This document shows positions 24,326-37,500 of a stretch of DNA of 64,000 nt, piece by piece (the first letter of the stretch is position 1; each line of letters opens with the position of its first letter). The stretch is from Stercorarius parasiticus (taxonomy: Eukaryota > Chordata > Aves > Charadriiformes > Stercorariidae): contig VWZL01005122.1 of assembly GCA_013396915.1 (NCBI GenBank), positions 713,887 to 777,886 on the forward strand, in the 5' to 3' direction. Below the pieces are notes generated by a model. It was not told the DNA's origin. It saw nothing but the letters and a program-made list of their open reading frames with translations, and did not search any database. Both the position numbers and the translations under genes were made by a program.

Positions 24326-24388
24326 CCAACAGACTCTTCCCTCTACTTAGCTTTTGAATTCTATTCATTTCATTCTGGCAAGGAAGAC
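24326..24388 (-). CDS. SPOCK1: SPOCK1 exon: 63-nt linker and start of thyroglobulin type-1 domain
   Basis: This very short exon encodes the 20 residues LPCQNEMNRIQKLSRGKSLL, flanked by split glycine codons on both sides. It follows the acceptor TATATTTTAG and precedes the donor GTAAGT. It supplies the first of the six cysteines of the thyroglobulin type-1 domain and the basic helix leading into it. Human testican-1 (recalled) has Lys where this sequence has Arg in KLS-GKS. At 63 nt it is too short to appear as an open reading frame of its own. I found it by following the phase-1 frame from the EF-hand exon, whose last codon GG(T) is completed here. Skipping it would leave the reading frame intact but remove one cysteine of a disulfide-bonded domain. 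Confidence 0.95.
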
Positions 24389-24982
24389 CTAAAATATAAT
24401 GTATGAGAATCAGTTTCCAGATGGTACAGGACAGACTCTGTAATGACTGGCTTCACTACTGACATGAAATGTAGACTACTGTACACCTGGGAACGAAAGA
24501 AGCCCATATGCTGGTACTGTACTGCAAAACAAATTTATGTCATTAGCTCCACTGATTAAAAAAACAAAAAAAAAAGCAACACACTGTAGTTGAGAATAGT
24601 GTTTGGGGGCCATTTTCATTGTTAAACCATTTTTCCTCTCTTTTCACCGAAGTGACACAATGCCAGCTCTCAAATCTATGATTTGCTAATGGACTCATTT
24701 CTGCATTAATAAAAGAGTAAGTTCTTGAGCATTGTATCAGCAAGACTGTGTGCACTGGCACTTACTACTTCGTTTGTTTTAATGATCTAAGGATATTAAT
24801 ACAGTTCATCTGTGACATTAAACATTGTTACGCAACGCCCTTTCACACCAGGGCTGGAGAAAAGAGCTTTTTAACGCAGCTGACTGCCAATCACCAAACT
24901 GTCTCCGTAAGCAAATCAAGCAAACTGAAATCACAGGGAGACCCAAACAACTTCTCTTTGTACTGCAAATCGCACAACTCAC
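24389..24982 (-). other. SPOCK1: SPOCK1 intron (594 nt)
   Basis: This short phase-1 intron separates the EF-hand exon from the 63-nt exon. Its donor is GTGAGT and its acceptor is TATATTTTAG, which has a weak, T/A-mixed pyrimidine tract. Nothing else is recognised in it. Confidence 0.93.
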
Positions 24983-25204
24983 CGCCCGGCTTCTGGAAGC
25001 AGTAGCACCACTCATTGTTCGACAGCTTTCCGTCTTTGAAGGAGTCGCAAGAGTTGAAGAGGGGTTTGACGCAGGGCTCGTACTTATCCAGATAAATGGC
25101 GCTGATCTCCGAGGGATCCAGCAGCAGGTCATAGTTCATGTCAAGTTTGTTGAACATCCAGCCTAAGGAATCCTTACAGATTGGTAGTATGCTGGTGTCA
25201 AATC
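24983..25204 (-). CDS. SPOCK1: SPOCK1 exon: EF-hand pair of the EC domain
   Basis: This 222-nt exon lies between a CTTACAG acceptor and a GTGAGT donor, phase 1 at both ends. It encodes 74 residues beginning (R)FDTSILPICKDSLGWMFNKL and ending CYCFQKPGG. Two EF-hand calcium loops are visible. The first is DMNYDLLLDPSE, with Asp/Asn/Asp at positions 1, 3 and 5 and Glu at 12. The second is DSFKDGKLSNNE, also with Asp at 1 and 5 and Glu at 12. Six cysteines fit the disulfide pattern of the SPARC-type EC domain. Compared with recalled human testican-1, I see only Ser for Asn after SEI and Val for Ile in the YEPC-KPLF stretch. This strong conservation gives the most secure gene identification in the window. 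The exon is also more GC-rich than its flanking introns. An internal ATG opens a sub-frame, but the exon extends upstream of it to the acceptor. Confidence 0.98.
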
Positions 25205-26263
25205 CTGTAAGAGGAAAGGCAGATATCCCCGGCTGAACGCCAGCACGCTCGCTGCACAGAATCTTTGCTAAGCTGAAGCCTTGCTAATTTTTTTTTTTGG
25301 CTGGACTCTGAACATTAAACTGACTTGCCCAAAGCAGAACAAAATTCTAAGACTGAACTGATTGTGTAAAGCTTAAAACCCGAGCACAGCTACAGACTAG
25401 AGCACTACTCACACTCTTAGGAGCTGTGGGGTGGGGAGGGCTGAGATTCATAGCTGATTACTGTAATTCAAAGTTATTTCTACTCAAAAAATTCTCATGT
25501 GTTTTTTTCCTCTGTCCTCAGTCCAAGTGGGTTGGCCTTGTTCCAAGAAACTGAAACGTAACGAGAAAAGACCACATCCATTGCATTTTCAAACTAGACT
25601 GAGTCTGAATGTGACTTAAATCCTGTTTCCCGGTCCCATTTCTAGTTCCCTGATCAAATTCTTTCCTACTGTGCTCTCACCTTCCATCTCACATCCCAGC
25701 TTTTCACTCTTTGAAGCCCTGCCTCCTGTGCTGGACAACAAAATGCTTTGATCCGAATTCTGGGGGAGGCAGAGGCAGAGAAGGGACGAGGCGTCTCTCT
25801 TGCACCCCTCTGCAGAACGGCGCTGCCTCAGCTGGGAGCTCCAGGAGCTGCAGGTGCTCTCGTGTGCCATACCAGCAGCGTTCGTTCTTGTGGCCTCCAG
25901 GATTGTGCAGGAATACAGGATTCTGCTCTTCCAGCGCTTTGGAGACCGTCATCATCATTCATTTTAATAGCCCAAATCCTTAAAAGTCTGCAGCAGCAGC
26001 GGTATCACAGAAAGACCAAGCCACGCATATAGATACCCACAACGTATATGAGATGCATGCTGCAGTATTCTGCAGTCTCCACAAAAACAGTGGCATTGCC
26101 TTCTTTCACAAACAAGACAGGGCATTATAAATCCGTGCTGTCACTGTATTTTCAATGCTTGGTACAAACACGGACTAATTTCCAAGTTATCTATGATGCA
26201 AGAAAGCACATTTGTGACGTAGAGCTAATAAAGCTGATAATATGGATATTGGTTTCAACAATG

Positions 26264-26292
26264 TTTGAATTTCAGAATATTTGAATTTCAGA
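26264..26292. repeat. Two-copy direct repeat, period 16
   Basis: The 13-mer TTTGAATTTCAGA occurs at 26264-26276 and 26280-26292 in a SPOCK1 intron. Confidence 0.9.
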
Positions 26293-27784
26293 CACACGCA
26301 TACATTGGCTGGGGATTTCCAGGCACAGGGGGTACCTGAACCACAGATCCTGGGCACCTCGTGCTCACGCTGTTTCAGCTGGTGCGACAACCTTCCTGGC
26401 GCACCGCTCATTCTGCTCCGGGTCCCGTGGAGAAGCCTGACGGGCTTTTTCCTTTCGCTGCATCTTTCATTGAAAGAGGTCAAGCTCAGCCTTATTTGCT
26501 GTAAGTGTCAAGTCCCATTTCAGGATGCGGCTTTGTTACAGCGAAACCCCAAGATGTTGCTGGAATCGCGCTGACAGTTTGTCCAAGCTCTGCAGCCTAC
26601 CTGCTATTTTCAGTATTAATCCAAAGGAGGGCAGCGCTTTATGCTGGAAGCTGCGCTTTTTGTATGCAACTGCAGCTGAAGGCTGTCAGTGACATGGAGG
26701 AACAAATCAGAAGGGTTAACTAATGGGAAGGTTTGTGTCATTCATAACACATGTTTCTCTAAGAAAGGAAGAAGGTAACACCGTTTCCTCGGGGCTGGCG
26801 GCAGCTCAGGCAGGGAAGAGAGAGATCATGCTGAACATTTCATCACATTTTTGCGCTGTTATCTCTAACATTATCTAATCGAGTTTGAGGAGAGTGAAAA
26901 AGAAAAAAGGCCATGTGAATAGATGTAAGGAGGAAGCCTGCTCGCCTTGCTGAACCAATTAGGACTATTGACTTCAATTATTTTATTCATGTGAAGAAGG
27001 CAGGCAGGATTTGGTCACTGTGCAATCTTTTGTTGAGTGAAAGGACTTAAGAATCCTTGACTTCTACAAAGCAGGGAGGAGCAGGGCACGCAGTCCTGCC
27101 TTGTGTGGTGTACGCTGTGCCCGACTCCCCTCCACAGGGCAGGTTAAAAGTAGTCAAACAGGCAAGGGTGGATCATTCAACCGCATGGTGGAGTGGGGAT
27201 CAGTACACGCTTCAGCTAACCCAGTTTAACCATTTCCAGAGGAAAAACAGCTGGGTTCCGTTGGCTGTCCTTTTCCTGCACAGGTGCCCTCTCTGGTGAC
27301 GGTCTTTACGCCCTGTTGCGGCACTTACTGCTGTTACAGTGAATAACTACAAGGTCTGTTGTACAACCAGGTCCATGTTGCTCAGCCCTGTGGGTCTCTA
27401 AAGGTCACCTCCTAACTGGCAGGGATCAGCGCAGCCAGGAGGAGATCCTGGCACGAACTAGCCCCTGAGAGCGTCTCTGGATTATTTCTGAGTCTTGTTT
27501 TCCTCACTGCTGGGAAGTCTTCATCTGTGTGTACAACACGCATTCAGGGATACAACAGCAGCGCGCCCTCAGTATTGAGCTGTCTGAGCAGATCCCAAGA
27601 TAGTGACTGATGCGAATACGAAGCTGCTCTCACACTATCAGGGCTTGGATGCAAGATACAATCATGAAAGGTCACTTACGAAGACAGTTAATTACATTAG
27701 TCGAAGAGTTTTTGATTGTAATTTCTTATAAACAAGGGAGCTTTCACTGTTGTGACCAGAGTTCCAGATTAGGTTTATTAAGAG

Positions 27785-27814
27785 GCTGCATTATTAAGCA
27801 GTGCTGCATTATTA
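27785..27814. repeat. Two-copy direct repeat, period 18
   Basis: The 12-mer GCTGCATTATTA occurs at 27785-27796 and 27803-27814, with a partly matching spacer, in a SPOCK1 intron. Confidence 0.9.
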
Positions 27815-30800
27815 GACAGCGTGGTCTGGAAGTCTTTAAATATTACAGTGGTAGATGCAATGCAAAGCCCTTGAGCTAGATGGTTATTACCAGTGAAAAG
27901 GTTAATTCCTTAATTGCCCCTCAGTATGTGGCTGAAGGTGAAACAGTAGTATCCACCTCCACTTCATATTGTCTCCTGGTAAAAGCTACTGCCCATAAAT
28001 CACCTTTTGCAACTTTGCATCTGCAGTCCAGAACCAGCAATCCTGGACGCTTTTGGCACCCAGCAAGAGGAATGAAAGCAAAGCGTGCCCTTGAGTGCGC
28101 AACGCGGGCTCTGACTTAGTGCGGAACCAGGGCAGCTGATGGAAAACGGTTCTTGGAGCTCACTTACCTTCACTGGGAGATCGTGTGCTCCCCTCAACTT
28201 GGGCCAAGTGATGTTGAATGAATTAACTCTGTTCTGGAGACTTTTAATACACTTGCTTACAAATATGATGCAATATGTTGGATGAAATAGACCACATACT
28301 GTAATTCTGTAATGGATTAAGTGCTTGGTTAATAGGCTGGGCTTCTCGCACAACAGACCTGGCCTATCAGTAGCCTCAGTGAGAACTCTTCTGCGTGTTT
28401 CTGTGCATCACGTCAGCCCTGCGGTGCCTACGGAGAGAACCAAGAGAACAGTGCAGGCTCCGTATCCCTCCTGCTCTTGGCTCCTCCGCAGGGGCTGCCA
28501 ACACAGATGCCAATTGATGTCAGTTGTGGTGGTGGTGGTTGCCCTCATTTGGACACCTGCTCTCAAGGACCTGGATTGAGACCATCACGTTTCTCATTCC
28601 GACTGACAGCTGTTCAGCATCCCAGCAACTTTCATTCACTATAGATCTGGAAGGAAATCAAACTGCTGACCTACATGTGAAAGTCTCATGTCCCATTAAT
28701 ACGTAAAATGCTCCACCTCCTCTGAATTAAACCAGAATTTTAAATTAAAAAGAGTCTTTAAGTGAAAATCCTAATTAAAAATAAACACACCTTCTGGCAC
28801 TTAAAATTATTTTCCCCCTTCAAGAGTTGACTTACATGAGCCAATTTTATTTTATTAAAGTATACTACAATTAAATTAACGGGGGAATAATTAACCTAAT
28901 TTCCCCCATCACTTAAAATAAAGGAAGGAGGAGAAGAGATGTTCCCCAGAAAAAATCCTTTATATTGCATAGATCTCTAGTAAAAGGAAAATAACTCCCA
29001 CTCCAACCAAAGAGACCATCTAGATAGAATACGGGAATGTTATGAATTATCAACAGGCTCAGGAGCAATTTGAATCTGATCTTACTACCTAATTAGTTTT
29101 ACTGGTTCCTTATGTCAAAGCATGCCCCTGAGTTGCTTGTATTATTTATTGAGGAGATTTCAGTTGAACAAAGCCTGCAGAAGACGAAGTTCCTGGCCTA
29201 TGGTGCTTTGCTGGGATCTGGCAGACAGCTCATTGAACGAAGGTTTGAGATTTCAAACACAAAGACTTGCCCTCATCCCTCTCCTTTCAAGAGGGTTAAA
29301 ACAGAAAAAAAAAAAAAGAGTGTACTTCTTTTCTTCACCTGGGGGTGAACTTAATACACTCAAAAAGCTTATTTACACTCACAGTAACATCTTGAAAATT
29401 TAATGTAGAATAGAGAAATCTCTGCTGGAACACCTTCTCTAGACAGCTGATGTGTCTGAGGCATCTTAGTCATCGCATCCCACCATCTGTTCCTTTTAAT
29501 GCCACAGGGGCATACCCAAAATGGATTACTTTGAGGATGTGCATGCCTTTTAAGACTCTACAAGCACAACCGAACCAGTTCAGTTTAATGAAGTGATCAG
29601 CCTGGTGAGGAGGGCAACACATGCAGAGCAATAAAAAAGGGCAATGTGTACATCAGAGCGTATTTCCAGAGCCATGTGTCTCCTGTTTGCCAGGATTCAC
29701 GTACATTTTTTTTTTCAGCTTGGGTATGTGAACTTTGCTTTGAATTTTGAGCCCTGCTTAAGACGTCTTTTATTTTTACAAATGATTGAAGTTGCAGGAA
29801 GACAAACACTGCTGTCCTTACTCTGTGTGTATTTTCAGCGCTACCAGAGGGAATTGGAGCTGCAGAATTTGGCACGGGCAGATTAGTTCACGGATACTGT
29901 TGCAAACTCTTAAAAAGAAAAACAAGCCCAAGTTTTGTGAGATTCAGAAACAATTCAGGCATCTTAACTCACAAAGTTTCCTTCTTTTTTTTCTTTTTAA
30001 CTGACATATAAGAAAATAGGAAAATGTGCCAAACTCAGTCAACAGTCTAAAAACGAACATTGTTGAGATCAAGTGTTTAAGATCATCAAGGCAGCCTTTC
30101 ATATAAAGGCTGCCAGGAATCAAACTAAACTAAAAAGAGATAACAGCTCCTCTGTGAATCAGAGCAAACGCTGTAGAATTACCAGGAGTGTTTTTCTCAC
30201 TGAAATTGCTTCAGCAAAGAAAAAAGACCCAACACCTTTAGGAATGAATTTGGTCTTTGCCCTTTGGTAAGCTCATCTGCGTGAAAAAAAATCCTTTGGA
30301 CAGTCGGATGAAATGAGATTTCACGTGGTTCTGGACCCAAAGGACTTCAGCCAAATTTTTAAGTCTCCGGTGTTTTCTGAAATGAAATCAATTCACATCC
30401 CGAAGCCATGATTAGCTGTACATCCAGCTGTCTTTTTGCACTATGGTTCGGCTTCCTCTGCATGGTAACATCCTTTTTTGGAGCACCATTTAAGAAATAA
30501 GTAGGACATACTGTTTTAAAGATACTGACTCTTTCGTAAATGCCGTGTAAAGTAAGGGACATATGAAAAAGACAATTTACACAGAACATAGCTGTTTGAC
30601 CACATAGTTTTAAGATACAGTTACTTGGCATTAATGAGGTTTTGAGCAATACGGACTGTGGTATATTCTGTCTTTCGGAAGAAGCCATCTATTGCTACAC
30701 AAGCTCAAAAGTAGCCCAAGAGTGGCTGTGGAGACATGGACCAACGGTAAATGCTCATCCTGACGTGCTCTACTGCACCTTTAGCCTCTCCAGTCTCACA

Positions 30801-31936
30801 CTACAGGGAAACTGGGCACTGGGGTCAAAAGAGCCGTAAAAGGGAACAGTTGACCGAACCCTTTAAATTGTGTGTGTGCAAAGCCTGGCTTAGACAGCTC
30901 GTCCCAGAGCATCAGGGCAGGGAAGTGAAGGTGAGTCACGCACCTAGAAAAAACTTGCACATCCTACTTTGCAACCCAGGGACCCACGTGCTTTGAGACA
31001 TACTATTTAAAAGGATTAATGAGTCCTTACAGAAAATAAATTCGCATCTGCTCTCTGATGAACATGACCTCTTTTCATGTTGTTATCTGAATCTTTCCCC
31101 TCCCTGGTGGGGAAACGACATAAAAATCAGTCATGTTGGCTAAACCCACAGACAGTAAATGTCCTCTAAACTGTTCATTTTCTTCCTTTCTTAAAAAAAA
31201 GCATCAAAGGAAGCAAAGATGGTGTTATTAAATACCTTGGACACAACAGATTCCAGCTTTCCACACCATTTAACTATTCCAGCTCCATGGCTGCAATGTG
31301 GATGTTTTTATTATTTTTTCTCTTACATAAGGTGTTAGCAGGAAATTGCAAAATAAAACTGAAGCGAGCCATTTCCAACATTGGCATAATTTTCCCTATG
31401 CTTGTATGCCATGTTTTTAGCTCATGGCACGGACATTGGGTCAGAAAATGCTTGGCCATAAACTGGGGGGTAAGCATACCTCACGCTCCATCCCCAAGAA
31501 GTGATTTGGATGCAGCCACGCTGATTTGGAGGGTCGTGGATTTCAACTGTACAGACACGGACTATGTCATGCTAGTTAACCTCAGGGCTTGAGAAGAGTC
31601 CCTGAGCAGTTTTATTTACTGGTGTAGATGTGACCTCCTTGGCCTTCAGACATAGAGACACAGTTATTTGCCTGATTAACTTGTAAGGTCTCTTTGTCTC
31701 TGACTGCCAGTTTTTAGAGCAGTTTGGGCCAGAGAGAGCACAGAATGAGCGCAGCTCCTTTAGAAAACGGTGCAGCGATTTATTTGCAGGATCAGGTCTC
31801 CCGCGTCCCTGCTCATTTGCTGGCACCTGCTTGACACGACATTGTGGCTCTAACAGCTGTGCTCAGCTGAATGCGCTCTCAGGCTGGGCAGCTGCCTACA
31901 GCACTCAAGGTTCAATGGGGAAAGGTGTTTTCTTAC

Positions 31937-32053
31937 TGCCTTGTGCTGTCTCCGAGCTTGTTGGTTTGATGACACGATTTGCGTCCTCGTGAAGAGCACC
32001 GAACCAGTCTTTTAGCCGCGAAGCGAGACTCCGCAGTTCTTTGTCTGTGCAAG
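31937..32053 (-). CDS. SPOCK1: SPOCK1 exon: start of the extracellular calcium-binding domain
   Basis: This 117-nt exon encodes 39 codons' worth of sequence. It starts with the last two bases of a split alanine codon (CT after a TTTCTAG acceptor) and ends with the first base of a split arginine codon before the donor GTAAGA. The translation runs CTDKELRSLASRLKDWFGAL and continues with HEDANRVIKPTSSETAQG. This is the amphipathic helix segment that opens the SPARC-type EC domain of testican-1. Against human testican-1 (recalled) I see two substitutions: Ser for Asn in the KELR-LAS stretch and Glu for Asn in the PTSS-TAQ stretch. It is phase 1 at both ends. The next exon downstream in the transcript is 24983-25204, across a 6.7-kb intron. 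The exon before it, which should carry the Kazal-like domain, was not found in the window. Confidence 0.95.
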
Positions 32054-34499
32054 CTAGAAAAAGAACAAAGCACCAGACTGAGACAAGAGCACCAGCGAAA
32101 CGCCTTTCTCTAGGTAGTCCATTATAAAAATATTGTTTATGGTTGTAAAATCCTTCTCATTAAGAGCTCTGAAGTAAAAGAGAAGGATAGGGAAAAGGAT
32201 GCAAGTTAAAAAGAAAATACAAGTCATTATGAATTCTAAGTTGTACTGAAGGACCTCCTCAGTAGCTGGCATGATTTGTGATGGAAGAAGCGACACGCAG
32301 AGCTACCGCAGTTCTCAATTAGAGCTATGCGACTACTTAACGTCAATGTTTTCACCTTTTAGGATCTCAGAGAAAAATATCCGTCAAACAGATGGGGAGG
32401 AGGGACATACTTGCCTAGACACACTACTCGAACAAGATGCTAGGAATAATTTATAACCACATTTGCCGTAGTATAAGGCTATTATCACAGTCATAGGAAA
32501 TACATATACATATTTATATACATAAAGAAGAAAATTGTTATGTTGCTCTAGTTATACTGCAAATGAGACTTTGCCACCTCTGAAGGTTGTCAATTCCATT
32601 TTGTTAGCTAGGCAAAACATTTATTTTCTTATCATTTTTTACTGAAAAATATCTTATTTTTCCAAAAAATTTCTGCCGAGAGATTAATGTCCAGCTGAAG
32701 CGAATATTCTGAAGGAAGAAAGCTGCATTACTCACCAGTTTCTGTCAGAAAAAATATTCTTGTTTCTGTATCATCTTTAGTGCTTAAAATTCACATGCTC
32801 AGCCAATTCTGTTATTCCTGCTGTGCACTCATTCTACGTTTTAAATGAAATTTCTTGGAATACAGAGCAAGATTTCATGCCATAGAGGCAGACATCCTTC
32901 ACAGGGCAAGCGACAATATGTCTTCTCCAATTCACTGCACATTATAATATTCCTCCTTCCACCTTATTGAAGAACAATGGAGTCCCCCCAGCTTGTCTTC
33001 CCAAGTTAAACTCACTATTCCAATGACTGCAATGAACTTGCTGATATCTCAATGTCTGAGGTGAGCATTGGTTTGTTTTCACAGGGGTTTTTTTGGGTCA
33101 GAAATAACTCCGAAGTTAAAAATAGGACATTATAGCTTTTTCTAACTGCAAAGTAAAAACCAGCACGTGGGGCAGGGGGAGAAAAAGAAACATTTTGCAC
33201 GTTTTTCTGTAATGCTGAAAGAGTTTGACAGGTTTTCCTATTAAAGAAAAAAAATACGAAGATCACTATCATGCTAAGGTTGAGTCCAGGTAAGGAAAAA
33301 TCAGTTCTTAAAGAAAAAACCCCAACAATTAATGTAAATAAACAGAAGACGATGCAATATTAACTGTAAAGTGGCTTACATTTCTGAAAAAGCCTGTCAT
33401 TTTATTTTCTCACTTACATTAACATTATATTTGACTCATTGAAAATGAGCTTATCTTTGCAAGTTAAGGCAAAATTCATAGAGTGATAGGATTCTTGAGC
33501 GCACCATGCCATCTTTTCTCTAAGGAACACCTCACGCCACTGTCGTTCCTTGCCTGTTACTCACAAAGTCTTTTATCAGAAAAAAAATCACAACACAAGC
33601 AATAGCAGAACAAATTCCATCATCCTGCCTGTAACAAGCCCCCATCAGGAGATGTTGCCTGAAGGGGCGAGGGGGTAGGAAGAAAACCAATTTTACAGGT
33701 AATAAATATTCAGGAACGCACTAGCTCTGGACAGGCATGAATGATTTCTTATTTTGTGAATTTAGATCCATAAAGATAAAGAAATTTCCATCGTGCACTA
33801 ATTTCAACAGGAGCTGGGCACCTAAATACATGTTAAAATTGAGGGAGCTACTTTTTTTACGTGGGATGGGAGATGCTGTTCCTGCATCCCCTGTTGAATT
33901 GTCATCAGCTGATTTTCATCAGACGTAATTTTTGCCAAAATATTATTAGGCAACTACAGCAACACGAGAGACCGCAATAGCTTTCTTTTCAATAACCTGT
34001 CTTCAAACGTTCCTGAGAAGGAACGTACCAATAATCTAACACCTTTCTGAATTAAAAGTAGGCAGTATCTTTTCTTTCCTTCTGCCAAGTAGCCATCTTG
34101 TCCTTTGAAAGTCAATTTGGCAAAGGGAAAAAAGAGAAATACAGTGTATAACAAGTTATGTGTTGTTTAGCCAATGCCTCTTACATGGCAGGTTATCCAT
34201 ACGTTCAGCGGATTTCACAAATGTATCTCCAGTCAAAACTGCGCACACAAACACAGCTTTGACTACTGTTATATCAAGTGTGTAAAAAAATAGGATTCAA
34301 TTGTCCAAGAAATGAGTAACATAGTTTTATTGTGCTAACCTCATACTTACTAAATATTTATTGTGGCACATGACATCTTTAGGAAGCCAAGGCTGGAGCT
34401 CTGGACTACAAACACCCACTCCCGTGCCTTCCTGACACCCTCACCATGCCTTCTGTGTTCTCTATACTGACCTTCACAGACAGTCAACAAGTCACAGAG

Positions 34500-34515
34500 A
34501 AAAAAAAAAAAAAAA
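34500..34515. repeat. A16 homopolymer
   Basis: Uninterrupted A run within the large SPOCK1 intron. Confidence 0.9.
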
Positions 34516-37500
34516 TTAAAGAAAATACCCTCTAGGGCTGTTTTCCTCATTCAGATTTGTGTACTTCCAAATCCAAAGACAACTCCAGACACTGCAGAAA
34601 CCCAAGGTAAGTCAAACGCTCTGAGGGACACTGTATTTGCTCTCAAACTTGCAATGCCACCCTGCCGGTGCGTAGTGCCAGGGCAGGGGCCCGAAGCACA
34701 CTCGCCTCCTCTCCCGGCCTCAGCACGGCGCAGGATGGCCACCCCACTGCCAAACTGACGGCTCGCAAATTAATTTCGCAAAGCAGTCATTTGGTTTAAA
34801 CTGCATTGACTGAGGTAATTTGAATCCATGCTTTTAAATTGTAACAGAAAACAGGATTAAATGCACAGTGGAAGTGGAAAAGAAGTAGATTAATTAATGG
34901 TAAATCAGACTTGAAACGATTTCTCTGCATAGTCCAGCCAATCAAACGTGTCAGGATCTGTAAAATGCCATTCATAATGAAGTTGTTATATATTTTTTTT
35001 TTTTTGCTTGCCTATAATGCTAACCATGTGGAGAACCAGCTTTTACCATGTACATGTACATTCCGTCTTAGATCAGTTCTCTGCCAGTACCCAAGTGCTG
35101 CAATCCATGACCTACACCAGCTTGGTTATAGCCTACAGCTGCTCAAACAGCCGCAGGCCCCCTGTCTCCTCCTGTCACTCCGTAACAATAATTCTCTTGA
35201 TTTTGATGGACCAGGAAAGGCTTTCAGCCTCTTCTGTGCCGTAACTTCCTCAAAGACTGTCTCATTCACTCACTCTCAGTCTTTAAACCTGCACCCTGGA
35301 TGATGCTTTCTCTTATTTTCACCAACAAATCTGCAAAATGCCCCAAAACCCTGCAGATTTCCTTTGGAATTCACTCTGAGGCACAACTTGACAGTAAGAC
35401 CAGAACTGGAGTTTTCTGCTTACTTGGAGAGGTTTTTTGTGAATAACTGAGATATTCCTTAAGTTGCTTAAGGATGATTCAACAGTGGATATGATGTTGA
35501 GATTCCCTCCTAGGACCGCAGTCTTTCTTCACAAGAATAACTGCTGTTTCATGAGTAAAACAGGAACCAACTGTGCTGTTAATATGTAGTGAATAATAAA
35601 TTTCTTCCCGACACTTCAAAGATTTAATGCAAAGTTCTGTTAAATTTCTATTAAAGTATTTCATGCCCTCAATCCGACTTTCTCCTGCACATTAAAATAG
35701 AAAAAGTATTACTTTACATTTTTTCTATTAAATTTTATTTTAATGCTACCATGCACGGTTAAAATTTCTGCCACTCTACCTAGTGGAAGTGCATTCTATT
35801 TTACTTATTTTATTTGAACATTTTCACAAGTCTCTAATTGGAATTTGCTTGTTTTGGGACACATTATTTTAGACACTTCGAAGTGGATCGACATTCAGTG
35901 GGCACGAGTTTAACAGACGCCAAGTCAGGCCCAGCCTCCAGCTGGGTGTCTAGGAACCAGAGCACTTAAAGATTTATTGCTGGTGGTAGAGCCCATTAGT
36001 TACATATCAAACAATTAGGAAGCACAGCTCTGAGGAGCCCCAGATCTAACACCCTCATAGATAAATTTGCATTAGTGTGAGTTATAAAGCATGTTTAAGA
36101 AACCTCTTCATGAAAAATACAGTGCAAATGTACCTCCTTACTATTAATAGAAGTTTCAAGTAACATTTCTCAGATGAGAATAATAGGGCTGTAGGAGGAA
36201 TAGATGTGATAATGGGTCTCTTGCTGTTTGAAGATCTACAAGGAGAGAATATGTAGGTTGCAAACAATATGGACATTGACATGACTTGAAGCACTAATTA
36301 AAAATCTGGGATGAAGAGAAACACCAAGGGAGGAACCTCTCTGTAGCCCCTCTCTAGCAACTGAAATCTGTCCAGTCAATTGCCAACAACCATTTAAAAC
36401 TCTACTGTTGTGAAAAAGACACAAGTGCAAACATATGCAAACACGCATTTTCACTTATGCGTGTATTTTCTTCAAGGTAAGAGAAGAGAATCCGGTTTCA
36501 ATTCATCTCCTACACCTTTTAAAAAGGGAAAAACCACAAGACTTTATCCTCGTTATTTTGCTGATGTCACTGAAAGTTCTGCCTTAGCAGCCCTCTGATA
36601 CCAGGCCCCCATATAACTTTAACTCCTGGATCCTTCACTGCTGATGCGCTTTGATGAATGCGTTGCACAGCCCACGACTTCCCTGCGTGCGGCGGGTTGG
36701 TATTGCTGCTGTTACAAACTGGGATGGTGGGGCAGGTTGGTTAATGTCCAGCTCGTCAACTTCATCAGAGTGCGCAGTGCCCTCCCTGCATCTGACGTGG
36801 CAGTGGCACCCCGCACGGTGGCAGAATCTGTCACTGCTCTGAGTCACGGCAGCGCGAACGCAGGAGGAGGATCTATTTGCAGCTGGATCCAACCGACATC
36901 CTCAGATCGGAATCTGCAGATGTTACAAATCATCCTGCAGAAGTGATTTAATAGCAAGCACTGAAAGTGCAGATTTATTCCCAAGGGTGAAGCAATTGGT
37001 CCAGCAGTTATTTATTCCTAACAAACTGAAAGTGCTGTTGCTAAGTACCTATTTTCACCAAGCAGAAAACATTAATCTGACCTAATGGAAAGCCATTAGC
37101 ATGCTGTAAAGGCTCAGGTTTTTATAGGTGTGCTTCCATTATGGACTCTTTCAGCTCTACAGATACTAATCTACACATATTGGTGGTGAAAATTAACAGT
37201 ATAATATTTAATTTCACTCTTCCAGGGAGGGACTTTCAGAAGTTCTCAGTGCCAGAAATCAACATTAAAACTGAACTTACCCGTAGAAGCAGAAGATTAA
37301 ATCAATACTGAATGTTCTCTCTCACATCCCATTTTTACTCCAGCCTAGCAAAACAATATTGTAACATTTCCAGCCACTAAGAAAACAAGCCTTATAACTC
37401 ATTCTGCAGTTAACTCTAAAGAAAACTTAGTACTAAGGATGTACATCACTGCATTACTGCTTTAACCTCTCACTTGCTGCCAGAATTTTCTGGTAGTATG

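Larger units (their letters stand above)
25205..31936 (-). other. SPOCK1: SPOCK1 intron (6732 nt)
   Basis: This phase-1 intron has donor GTAAGA and acceptor CTCTTACAG. It contains short direct repeats at 26264-26292 and 27785-27814 and an A13 tract at 29305-29317. An AT-rich stretch around 28700-28930 has many TAATTA-like homeodomain cores. No gene, RNA or transposon is recognised. Confidence 0.92.

Noticed and set aside
24825..25166. 113-codon plus-strand open frame across the EF-hand exon
   Set aside because: It is the complement of the SPOCK1 EF-hand exon; the minus-strand reading is clearly the real one.
36635..36946. GC-richer patch with open frames on both strands in the large intron
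   Set aside because: No testican similarity, no convincing splice-site pair and no known family; probably chance.
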